A DNA stretch of 64,000 nucleotides from Zymoseptoria tritici IPO323 (taxonomy: Eukaryota > Ascomycota > Dothideomycetes > Mycosphaerellales > Mycosphaerellaceae), in assembly GCF_000219625.1 (NCBI RefSeq), contig NC_018217.1:744001-808000 (forward strand). The letters run 5' to 3'. The notes under the pieces were generated by a model that was not told where the DNA came from, did no database searches, and saw only the letters and a list, made by a program, of their open reading frames with translations. Position 1 is the first letter of the stretch, and every line of letters starts with the position of its first letter. Below, one piece after another: positions 43,913 to 53,554 of the stretch. The position numbers and the translations under genes are program-made.

Positions 43913-45187
43913 ATGGCTCTGCGAAAGGGCAAAGCCATGATCGAGGACGATGAAGAAAAAGAGCAACATCGCAGTCTGATCGGTGCTGGGGTCGACCTCG
44001 CATTACGCCCCGTCCGCCCTTTCCTTTCTCGGCCCGCGATTCGCGCATACCTAACGACCATTCTCTTTGCCCTCACAGCGTTTCTCCTCCTTGGACTGGC
44101 CACCACCAGCTACGCCCTCTTCTACTGGTCCTACATCCCCCGCATAGGCTTCTCCCGCACCGTGCATCTTCAATTCGACCATGTGCTACATCACCAGCAC
44201 GATCCAGCGACTATCAATCCATTTCCCCATGGCACCGTCAAACTCACGCCGGACCTGGTCAGCGCGCAGGGCTACGACATCATGGTGGAGATGACCTTGC
44301 CGCATACACCATCAAATCGAGACGCTGGAAACTTCATGCTCGAAGCCAAACTCTACGCATCGGAGGGCATCATCCCCACGGTCCAGGCCAATCTCGCGCC
44401 AGGAACGTCGCCGCTACCATCTACGCAAGCACTCGCGACTTCGCGACGACCAGCTTTACTACCTTATCGCTCTCGTCTCGTGAATCTTCTCCAAACGGTG
44501 ATGGAGCTGCCATACTACGTCTTCAACTTCCGCTCCGAAACCACAACCCTCAAGATCCCACTATTCGACCGAGTCTCATTCCCACGAGGTTGGCGCAACA
44601 CACCCTCGACCATGCATCTCGAAGTCCAATCAGCACACACCCTGCAAATCAGTTCCGCGACCGTGCATTTCCGCGCGAGATTCAGCGGTTTGCGATGGCT
44701 AATGTACAACCACCGCATCATCAGCGCCCTAGCCTTCATCACCACATTCTGGATGACGGAACTCCTCTTTGCCGGTCTCGCATACGGCGCACTGGCCATG
44801 TACGCCTCCTCTGCCTCTGACAAACCCGTCAAGGCCGAGTTGAAAGCCGAGGTCGACTCGAAGACTGCTCGCATAAAGCAGGAGGCAGAGGACGACCGTC
44901 CCGCCACGCTCTCGGATACAGAGCGTACGTTTCCAACGCTTAGCTCGCAAGCGCCGTTACACTATACCAGTCCTGCGGATATGTTTGTCAAACAGGAGCC
45001 GGCGGAAGACCTCGATGTGCCCGAACATGTGGCGCGCGCGGTGGAAGCGGATGACGAGGACGAGGACGAGGACGAAGCCTTTGACTTTCGAGACTCTGGC
45101 ATAGGGACGAGTCTCGAGTCGTCGGGTGGAGTCGGGCGGAAGGACAGCATTCGAAAACGGCGAGGACGAACAGAAGTCAAGGAATGA
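43913..45187 (+). CDS. Seipin-like lipid droplet protein
   Basis: A single exon of 424 residues from the ATG at 43913. Two membrane segments flank a lumenal domain: the first is TILFALTAFLLLGLATTSYAL, preceded by the basic-Pro stretch LALRPVRPFLSRPAIRAY, the second ISALAFITTFWMTELLFAGL. Between them lie HLQFDHVLHHQHDPATINPF, YDIMVEMTLPHTPSNRDAGN, FMLEAKLYASEG and LPYYVFNF, with WLMYNHR just before the second membrane segment, the layout of seipin (BSCL2, yeast Sei1). Seipin forms ER oligomers at lipid droplet contact sites and controls droplet biogenesis. The C-terminal 110 residues are acidic and cytosolic. The upstream in-frame ATG at 43700 could lengthen the protein by 71 residues. Confidence 0.87.
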   Translation: MALRKGKAMIEDDEEKEQHRSLIGAGVDLALRPVRPFLSRPAIRAYLTTILFALTAFLLLGLATTSYALFYWSYIPRIGFSRTVHLQFDHVLHHQHDPATINPFPHGTVKLTPDLVSAQGYDIMVEMTLPHTPSNRDAGNFMLEAKLYASEGIIPTVQANLAPGTSPLPSTQALATSRRPALLPYRSRLVNLLQTVMELPYYVFNFRSETTTLKIPLFDRVSFPRGWRNTPSTMHLEVQSAHTLQISSATVHFRARFSGLRWLMYNHRIISALAFITTFWMTELLFAGLAYGALAMYASSASDKPVKAELKAEVDSKTARIKQEAEDDRPATLSDTERTFPTLSSQAPLHYTSPADMFVKQEPAEDLDVPEHVARAVEADDEDEDEDEAFDFRDSGIGTSLESSGGVGRKDSIRKRRGRTEVKE

Positions 45188-45406
45188 AGCAGTACCGCCT
45201 GTGGATTACAGGTTTCCATGATTGATCAATACATGTCGGATAACTGAACGACATTGTGCTTGTCCGTCCAAATCTTTCTGTGTCATTTGTTTCCTTGATA
45301 TGTGCTTCGGTAATTCAACCGGAATGTACTAGGTATGTCCTGTCCTTTACATCAATATTTCCACGATCGTGTTGCAAGACCTCATCAGTCCTCCTCAAGA
45401 CATCGA

Positions 45407-48064
45407 TCAACTCGTCTCAATCCTCCTACCCCTTGTACTCCTCAGACGTCCCCTCAACTTCCTGAACGTCCCGCTACTCAACTCCAGCGCCGAACCGTGC
45501 TGTTCCGCAGCCCCTTCTTTGACCACTTTTCGTCGTTCCGCTCTCCGATCCTCAATCATGCCCTGACTGACACTTCCATACCCGCCTCTTCGGCGAAAGC
45601 AAGTGTCCATCAAGCCATTCGCGTCCAGCATGCCACGGGGAAAACTCTGCACCAGCTGAAAGACCTCCATGGGATCGCCCAGAGCCAGTATTTGCGGCTC
45701 AGCAGCTTTGAATATCGACAGCGCAACTCGGAATAGCGTCTTGGAACCCTCGAAGAACAGACAGTCCCAGACTCGAAGCACGCATTCAATCGGTAGGGTG
45801 CCCACGAATAGTGACATGAACCAAGCCGTGGTGGCCAAAGAGACAGTTGGCAAGCGGAGTGGTCCGGATCCACCGCCAACGCCGCCCATTCCGCCTTGAT
45901 CGTCGAGTTGCGACCACACTGCGGGAAGGGAGTCTTTGATGCAGCTCATCAAAACGCCAATGTCGATATTGGCGCCTTCGAGCGCTACGCCGTGCGTACC
46001 AGGGAGATGTAATGATGTGACGATTTCCAGCAAGATGAATGCCTTTTCCTCGTCCTCGTTCAGGAAGAGGAGCAGCAAGCCGGCGATGAAATTAAGTGAC
46101 TGACAGTATCCGATTTGCGGGTTATGCACAGCAAAAGCTTGAAGCACACGACGTAAGGCCTGTACGATCGGCGTTTCGGGATCTTTGGTCATGCGATTGC
46201 GGGTTGAGTTGGCGTTGCTTCGTCCAGTGCCGTTGGTTGTATCGCTGTCGCGTAAAAACTGCTGCGTTAGTCTGCCACCTCCGGCTCCGGCTTGTACATC
46301 GAACATGTCCGAAGGATCCGGCTTGAACCGTACATTGTCCGGAAACGTCCTGTTCAGGTCGCGCTCAATGTGCTCGCGATCGGTATCACCTAGACCGCCC
46401 TGCTCTACCTTCTCTAGCAGGTCCCCGTACAGGCCTGGTTCGCGAGCTAGTTTCCCCGGGCCTCCTGCATACCAGAACCACGCATTCCCTCTGTAATCTG
46501 GCGGTATGCCCTTTCGCACATATCTCTTGATTTTGTCGGATTTTGGCGGAAATCGGACTGCGCCTGGGCTTGTGTTCAGGCCGTACGAGCGCATCAGCGT
46601 CTGCCATTTCTTCGCCCTCCGCTCGATGTGGACGGTATAATTTGCGTTCCATGCATTGTACTGCTCGACTGTGACGTAGTGGGAGGCCTTTTTGAAACCG
46701 TAGCGATCTCGTGGGATGACTTCGCTGACTGGCCGTGATTGAAGATTCTGTCCGGAAACGATCTGCATGGAGGAGCGTTCGCGTGATGTAGGTGTAAAGA
46801 GTGCTGGAACATTGGTGGATCGGCTTCCAAATGCCTGATGCCCTCGCGGTACGCCCAATATGAGTATGCTAGCGCTTTGACTTCGACGGTGAGCAGCATG
46901 TAGGCGTTTAGGCGTAGTCGGACGGGCTTGCTGCAAAGGCTGTGTGCTTGCACGGTCAAGTGAGCGTACGGATCGAGCCTCTGCGCCATCGGACTCATCG
47001 GCAGGGTCAAAGCGCGACCGTTTGGTAGGTATGGGTGCGATCAGCTTCGGTTGCGAAGCTGATGGATCCAGAGAGACCAGTGACCGCATGGATCGCACGG
47101 ATCGAATGTCCAGACTGCCCTTTCCGCTCTCGAATCCGTCCTCGTACATGCCGATCGCATCTTCCACGCTCATATCGACATCCGTGAAGCCACTCTGCTC
47201 TTCCCAATCCTCGCGAGTGACCTTGACAAAGTCGGCGTTTGAGCTGAGACTCGTGTGTGTGGTGTTGACACTGCTCGACGGTCCCAATGACGAGTTGGTC
47301 GTCAGTGCCGAACGGAACGACTCTCGAGGAGCTGTGTGAGGTGTGCTTGGTCCAGCGGAGACTACTTCTGGAGTCAACCGATTGTTGCTGCTGCCGCGCA
47401 GATTATTGTGTTGGTACTCTTGCGGCCCACGTAAGCTTTCGGCAGGCGACTGAGGGTGCTTCGGACGTGAGAAGTTGGATGTATGCGATCCACCATAACC
47501 CGGTGGTAGTAGCGGAGACATTGGAGGCTGATCATCGCGCTCGCTGGTGTTGTACGGAATGGAGGAGTGTTGACTCTCGAGTACGCCCAATGCCGGCTTG
47601 AATGGTCGACGCTGCTCTTTTGCTGCGAAAGCATGCTGGGAGCTCGCTTGAATGGGGTTGATGTGCGGCGATGCGAAATTCGGCGTCGGCCGCGGGTGGA
47701 AGCCTCTGAGTTGCGCATGCTGGCCGTGGTGGTGGTGGTGGTGATTGAGGTGGTAGTTTTGGTGTTGTCGATCGTGTGGAGGACTGGATGTCTGTTCCGA
47801 GACGAGGACGGGTGTTGGCACAGCTCCCTGCCTCGAACGCCGACGGTATGCGGTGGAAGCTTTGCGCAGTGGCAGATGCGGCTCGGGGATTGCCGTCGTC
47901 GTTGTCGTGGTTGGAGATCCCGTGCTGCTATTGTCATTGACACTCGGTCGTGGTGCGGCGGCGGTCGTCGATGCGGCAGAGTTCATGGCCTCGGGGATGG
48001 CCCCGGCGACGGAGATGGTATGTTCGGACTCCCAGGCACGCCGGCCCTCGATTATATCTCGCAT
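45407..48064 (-). CDS. TBC-domain Rab GTPase-activating protein
   Basis: A single exon of 885 residues. The first 480 residues are disordered with His, Ser and Pro runs. The TBC domain covers roughly the last third: RYVRKGIPPDYRGNAWFWYA, the arginine finger motif IERDLNRTFPDN, the glutamine finger region IGYCQSLNFIAGLLLLFL, and VGTLPIECVLRVWDCLFFEG. Both catalytic fingers are present, so GAP activity is likely. The layout resembles the GRTP1 / yeast Mdr1 (Gyp2) type TBC proteins acting on Ypt/Rab GTPases in trafficking; the exact Rab is unknown. A Gly-rich loop (GGMGGVGGGSG) interrupts the TBC domain. The ATG at 47986 (MNSAAS) is an alternative start. Confidence 0.9.
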   Translation of the reverse strand: MRDIIEGRRAWESEHTISVAGAIPEAMNSAASTTAAAPRPSVNDNSSTGSPTTTTTTAIPEPHLPLRKASTAYRRRSRQGAVPTPVLVSEQTSSPPHDRQHQNYHLNHHHHHHGQHAQLRGFHPRPTPNFASPHINPIQASSQHAFAAKEQRRPFKPALGVLESQHSSIPYNTSERDDQPPMSPLLPPGYGGSHTSNFSRPKHPQSPAESLRGPQEYQHNNLRGSSNNRLTPEVVSAGPSTPHTAPRESFRSALTTNSSLGPSSSVNTTHTSLSSNADFVKVTREDWEEQSGFTDVDMSVEDAIGMYEDGFESGKGSLDIRSVRSMRSLVSLDPSASQPKLIAPIPTKRSRFDPADESDGAEARSVRSLDRASTQPLQQARPTTPKRLHAAHRRSQSASILILGVPRGHQAFGSRSTNVPALFTPTSRERSSMQIVSGQNLQSRPVSEVIPRDRYGFKKASHYVTVEQYNAWNANYTVHIERRAKKWQTLMRSYGLNTSPGAVRFPPKSDKIKRYVRKGIPPDYRGNAWFWYAGGPGKLAREPGLYGDLLEKVEQGGLGDTDREHIERDLNRTFPDNVRFKPDPSDMFDVQAGAGGGRLTQQFLRDSDTTNGTGRSNANSTRNRMTKDPETPIVQALRRVLQAFAVHNPQIGYCQSLNFIAGLLLLFLNEDEEKAFILLEIVTSLHLPGTHGVALEGANIDIGVLMSCIKDSLPAVWSQLDDQGGMGGVGGGSGPLRLPTVSLATTAWFMSLFVGTLPIECVLRVWDCLFFEGSKTLFRVALSIFKAAEPQILALGDPMEVFQLVQSFPRGMLDANGLMDTCFRRRGGYGSVSQGMIEDRRAERRKVVKEGAAEQHGSALELSSGTFRKLRGRLRSTRGRRIETS

Positions 48065-49560
48065 CGGAAGGCCGAATCCACCGTGCTGTATTGAGCTGTC
48101 GTGCGACTGGAGAGTTCCACGCCCAGCTCATCCCGACTCGAGCATTGTCGCACCAAATCTCCAACTCGTCCAACTGGCCCCGGTCCCTCGAGATTGCAGT
48201 GTGGAGCTGGCGGGTGAATGTGATGTATCCGGTGCGGTGAGGTTCGTCGATCGGATGCGGACGTGGGGTCGGTATAAGTCGATGTCGATGTCGAGGATGC
48301 AGTCGGCGGCTGTCGTGCGAAACAGACTGAACACGACCGGCCAAGATCTGCCGTCTCAGGTTTGGCACGGAGTCTCGTTCGGTCGTCACTTGAACGAGTG
48401 TTTGACTTTCGGCAAGCAAGCACTGGCTGAACCCTGCTGAAATCCTTTGCACTAAGGTAGCGTATAGCGTGGAAACCTATTCGCCTATAGAGTTTGATGA
48501 CATTCAATAGTTCAACGACCCGCAGACTTCTCCAGACTATATAATAACACATGCGATATCGTTCTATTGCACTGCAGACCGGGTTACCGCGAGCGTGGAG
48601 TGGGAGGGTGAACATTGCCCCATAGCTGGAAGTAAGAACGAAGCGTACAAGAATCGCGCCGGAAGTTGAGGAGATGAGTACAACGATCTGGAGCCTGTGC
48701 CGTTCTGGAAGACATCGGACTACAGCACCGCACCATTACTGATATGCTCCAGTTGCGTCGCTTGCATCTGTGCAACCTCCAGCTGCTGTCGAGCCATCGT
48801 CTCCTAGACGAGGACGGGCGAAATGTCTCATCCGTCTTGGACCGTGTCACTGCGGACCACTGTCAATTGTTAGTATCACCTCCGCGTCGTCTTCATCGGA
48901 CCTGCTTCATCGGGCGAAGCGGAATCGCCAGCAAATGGAGGCAGCGAACACAGCTCCGGCTTCAGTGAGCATGGGAGAAGTCGCTTCAGCCGGTCTCAAC
49001 GACCGCGTGTGCCTTCAGGCAGTGAGGGTCATGGCAGCCTGGTCTTGTCGTGGCCAAAACTTGGTTTCTTGTGCAAAGCGCTCTTGATCGGCCTGTGAAT
49101 TGAATGAGCTGGGACACCCATCGCAGCTCAATCACGCTTCCTGCCGTCGTCACAGGTCTGTTGATGCGGTCAAATAAGGCATGCTGTCACATCGGCTGCA
49201 TTTTCCATTGCAGCTCTACATGACCTGCCTGCTTGCGGCGCTCGAATGCGTTGTAGGCGCTCCTACCGCTGTACAAAGTGCCAGAATCATGCTGTCCCCT
49301 GAATCAACCAACGCCCGCACGCTCCTGAAGATGCTCCTTCGTATGCTTGAATCAACCTTGCTGTTTCCGAGGATGCTCCACGACTTGCCAGCGATGGCCA
49401 AGGTTCGCCTGCTCGGGTGTAGCGTAGCAGGCCAGCTTCAGCGCTCGCCATAATCGCGCTGTGAAAACGGCCAGGTGTGCCGAGATGTCCCATGCTTTTC
49501 ATCTTGTTACCATGTATCCTCAAGGCTCTTCCCGACCTCAGTCAGCAGTCTAGACTGCCT
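48065..49560. other. Intergenic, no gene seen
   Basis: About 1.5 kb between two minus-strand genes, including the TBC gene promoter. Short overlapping frames on both strands have no recognisable domain. Confidence 0.5.
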
Positions 49561-50128
49561 TCACTTCGCATACTTCGCAGTCCACTCTTTCGCGGTCTTC
49601 TGGAACCCGGCGTTGTTGTTCTTGAACTCGTCCGCGATGCCCGTCTCGACTGCATCGTCCGGCTGGGGCGCAGCCAGCACCGCCCGTACCAATTTGAGCA
49701 CGTCCGCGATCTTGTTCGGTGGCTTCCATTCGTCCGCCTTCAGCATGCCGAGGCACATGGCTCCGCGTTCGTCGTTGCTCACGTTCGGGTGGTAGATCTT
49801 GGTCTTGAAGGAAAGCGTTGGAGGTTTGAACGGGTACTCTTTGGGGAGGATGACTTGGATGTGGAATTTGCCGCCCTTGGAATGCACTGTCAGAATATGT
49901 CGGCGGTCAAGTCGCAAAGGTAACATACTGCGTATGCTGAGTCGGCCGGGCCGTCCATGGTCACATCCCACAGATTCATGTCGTCTTCCTTGGCCAGCTT
50001 GATGCTGCACCCTGTTGGCGCGCTGCTTGTGTTCTCTTGGAACTCCTACTGTCAAGTCAGTACTGGATACAGAGATATTTTACGACTTCGAATCGTGCCC
50101 GTACCTTCATGATCCGCTTGTTAGCCAT
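49561..50128 (-). CDS. Ubiquitin-conjugating enzyme E2
   Basis: Three exons, complement(49561..49875, 49929..50045, 50105..50128), give 151 residues, one UBC fold with no extensions. The start MANKRIMKEFQE, then NLWDVTMDGP, then LPKEYPFKPPTLSFKTKIYH, the HPN tripeptide at residues 76-78 and the catalytic Cys88 in GAMCLGMLKADEW, then DDAVETGIADEF. The active site context MCLGML and the WKPPNK loop place it with class I E2s related to UBE2D/UBE2L3; I do not assign the orthologue. It transfers ubiquitin from E1 to E3-bound substrates. The splice acceptor before exon 2 is the second AG (GACAGTAG), because using the first would create a stop codon. Confidence 0.92.
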
Positions 50129-50805
50129 GATGGCGAGTGTGGTCGATGTTTGTGTGGGTTCGATGAGATTGGCAGGCGACTTCGATGGTGAGGTAGTGGA
50201 AGAGGATGAGGTCAATACGATTGCTCGGTGGAGACTGAGTTTGTCTCGTGATCTGTCGTGAAGTGAATGGAAGCAGTGAGGTGAATGGAGAGAAGATCAC
50301 AAGCCGAATAATGTTGATCGAACCTTCCACTAAGGTAATCGATAAGGACCCCTGCGACACTGCGATTGCCTGACGCAAATTTACGGTGGCCTGTTCATTT
50401 GCAATTGCCAGTCCGGAATTAGGTTGCGAAATCGTGGTTTACTCCTATTGCTACTTGATGATAGCAATTTGGCAGAGTATACTGGCAAGCTGAGTTCAGC
50501 CAGATTGAATGCAAGCTGTACAAAAGGTGAGCGTACATACATGCTTGACTGTGAACGCCTACGTACATCGATTCAAGCGCCAACATTAGGTCAAGAAACA
50601 TGAAGCAGAAAAGACTTCACAGGACAGGCTCGCAGATTACAAGTGGCGAGAACAGAGTACGTTCCTTGCATATACTATGGTCGAGAAGAACTTCCAGTGT
50701 ACAAAGCAATGTTATACCGTCGAGCAGACTCCCGAAACTCAACCCATTCATCTCCTCCACAAGTCTCTCCTCCATGATCGTCTGCTGTCACGACAGCACC
50801 CCTCT
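50129..50805. other. Intergenic region
   Basis: About 680 bp between the E2 gene and the Hce2-like gene, both minus strand. It should hold the E2 promoter and the 3' UTR of the secreted-protein gene. No gene seen. Confidence 0.5.
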
Positions 50806-51318
50806 TCAATTGCCCTGGTGGTAGTACGACAGACTCCAGTAGACGGTGACCGGCCCACCATCCTTGACGTTGTCGCAAGGCACCTCGCCACCATTGCCGG
50901 TAAGAATGGTTCCCCCGCAGCCATTCGGAAACTGGTCCCACTGCTTCAGCGAGCTCCCAATGAGATCCTCGACATCGTTACAGCCAAGCCAGGCCTGCTG
51001 AGGCCTCTGCACGGTGGCGGTGAACTGGCAGGTGCCGAAGTATCCGATTTGACGTGGTCCCTTGTCACCCCTGATGCGGTAGGACTTGTCCGCGCGGCCG
51101 ATGTTCTGCGCGAGAGTGTGGCAGTCGTTATACTCGGGCTTTGGGCCGTTGCCGGTCGCCGGGTTGATGGTGGATGGACCGCAATTGTTGTGGCCGGTGT
51201 CGCTGCCGGTGTGAGGCGCTTGTCCCTTGGGTGCGTCACCGCCATCTTCCGGCAGGGCCACGCCCATGGCGGACGCGGAGAGAAGGGCCACGAGGGCGGT
51301 GATCTGAGTGAAGTGCAT
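50806..51318 (-). CDS. Hce2/Ecp2-like secreted protein, effector candidate
   Basis: A single exon of 170 residues. Residues 1-20 are a clear signal peptide (MHFTQITALVALLSASAMGV). The mature part holds six cysteines (46, 66, 97, 113, 134, 148). The pattern CGPSTINP, then DCHTLAQNI, then YFGTCQFTATV, then GCNDVEDLIGSSLKQW and CGGTI..PC is the layout of the Hce2 domain, named after the Cladosporium fulvum effector Ecp2. Ecp2-type proteins are secreted during plant infection and can trigger host cell death; the domain is also found fused to chitinases. Whether this copy has such activity is not known. Even cysteine number suggests three disulfides. It starts a region of sparse genes and secreted products. 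Confidence 0.8.
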   Translation of the reverse strand: MHFTQITALVALLSASAMGVALPEDGGDAPKGQAPHTGSDTGHNNCGPSTINPATGNGPKPEYNDCHTLAQNIGRADKSYRIRGDKGPRQIGYFGTCQFTATVQRPQQAWLGCNDVEDLIGSSLKQWDQFPNGCGGTILTGNGGEVPCDNVKDGGPVTVYWSLSYYHQGN

Positions 51319-53554
51319 GTTGATTGATTGAGAAAGTGTTTTGGTGTTGTTGAGTGTTGTTTTGTTACTCGTCGGTGGTTGTGGTAATGGTGGTGGAATA
51401 ATGTGTTCTCAGAGCGAGGGAAACAGTGCCTTTATGCGAATTTTGCGCAGATCACTGCCGGGGATACCATTCTTGCGTTGCATCACCGCCGAGCGAGACT
51501 GGGACGTTCGACAGGACGTGCTATCGTTGTGCGAGTGCTTCCGGACCAGAGTTCCCTGATGGGAAACGAAAATTACTCGTGAAAACCATGTGAGGTCGAC
51601 CGATCGGTCCGTGCGAGCAGGGTACATGCACTGGAGGTTTCGCAGTGAAGTTGGCGCAAAAAACAGTTGTCGTCAAGGTCATCGCAGCCTCGTGTGATGA
51701 ATTCGTGCATATTTTTAGCAATTCACAGCAGACAATTGCATTCGTTCAGAGCGCAAGGTTGATCAACCTGGCGGGTTCCAATTGCCGCTAGCATTGCCGG
51801 AATAGCAATGCCTGTCTTCAGACTGCTGCCGCCTTGGTCCAAATCAAGGACCATTGCGAAGTCCGTCGGAGGCCGATGCTTCCGCAGTGCTTGCAATGCT
51901 TAGACCGCTGCGAGGCTTATCCATCGGCCTGCTTTCAGCCAGGAAGTACAGATCGTAGCCTGCATGCAGAAATTAGAGCTGCCTTACGGAGACCTTGTTG
52001 CCGCATGTTTGAGGCAGGTCTTGAGTCTTGAGAATTTGTGCAAGTCAGATTGGCTCAACATAGTAGCAGGAAGCCGGCACCGATTCTCGTACGCCGGACG
52101 TAGAAGTCGTGGGCTATATAGAAGAAGGAGTGCTTATCTCGATAGCTCAATCGATGCTCTTTTCAGGCAGGTATCGTCCTTTCGCAGGGTCGTATCGAGA
52201 CCCGGAAATGCTTCATGTTCGGACTCCGTTTCTTGAGTTTGGGCCAGGCCTTGCCGTTTGCACGTCAGCGGTCACAGCAACGCAACGGCATCGACCGGAT
52301 GTCGATGCCAGAACCCACTGCTGGCTGCTGCAAGGGCACAGCCGCCGCAGTGGTCGGCGAGGATGGCCTCAGCACTTGAGACAATTACGTCATTGCCATG
52401 GTGTGGGCTTGAAGGCATCATCCTTGAGCCGTTGTCGGGATCAGGATACAAAAATAGCGGGCGGTGCTGCTCCGCCTGGTTCCTGAACTCGAGCTTGGGC
52501 GCTGTGATTGATGATCGAGGACATGCTTCTGACGCAAGGGTCGCTGCGATCGAGACACTTCTAGAGCGCGAATGTCGGCGATGAAGAGGATGTCGATTGG
52601 AAAGGAGGAGAGGACGACGTCGAGGTAAGGTCGTCGATCTGTGACACCAGCATCCTGGCAAGTGTCCCGCGTGTGGGGTCCAGACGATAGATCCAGACGA
52701 CATGTCTTGAATGTCGCACTGATTGACGGACTTCTTCAATGTACATGCCATCTCCTCCAGTACGTCGTTATGCCTTCATTGAAAATCGCATTGATGCTCA
52801 TCGATGCTGTACCGAATGAACGAAATGTCCGCCGGACCGGGACTCAGGTCCTTGGCCGCGATTCTCGCTGACCATGCTTGTTGAGCAATACCATTGATGG
52901 ACAGCTTGGTGATCATCTCCAGCATTCTCATCAGTCATGTCCTAAACAGTCGGACGAACCTTCGGCAGGATCACAGATTTGCTTCAGTAGGTTGAACTCT
53001 CCGCCAGCCACGTCGACCCCGCCGCGACTCTGCTATTGGTGACATACGCTCGGCTGGCGTGTCACGCACCGGGCCGGCCACGACAGTTGCACGGAGGTAC
53101 GATGCTGGTGGTCCGATCGTAAATTCCCCGACGTCCACAAAGGCTTGCAGCTCATCAGCTCGTGCGCGGAGTGTTGTCGTGTGATTCCAGCTTGGGGGCT
53201 GGTTGGGCGAGTCACTGATGAGACATCACCTCCTCCACCACGACGACACCTGTCTCTTGACAGGTATACAGGCCGCTTGACCAGTACAGCATTGTCCCTA
53301 CCTGGAATCTCCACGGCGCTGCTGCGGGAGCTGCGAGGATGGCGAGTTCATATGTCAACTTCAGCACACCCGGCCGCCGACCACAGACTGCTGTACGAGA
53401 TGTCCGACCGTCCATGGATGGTCTACCGGAGAATGAAGCTGTACAACAGTTCCAAGTGAGGTGAGAGAGTTATGCCCGTTCTCATTCCACCCGTTACACC
53501 GTCTCTTGGTCAACGGCGTGAGTCGCGCGGTGCATCTTGGACTAACCACCTCGA
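51319..53554. other. Large divergent intergenic region, no gene seen
   Basis: About 2.2 kb between the divergent Hce2-like gene and the F-box/LRR-like gene. Many short frames occur on both strands but none carries a recognisable domain, signal peptide or paired splice sites. A CATAAAGG element near 51428-51435 (minus strand) may be TATA-like for the effector candidate. Confidence 0.5.

Noticed and set aside
52272..52751. A 159-codon minus-strand frame in the 2.2-kb gap
   Set aside because: No signal peptide, domain or splice partner; Ser/Arg/Pro composition looks random.
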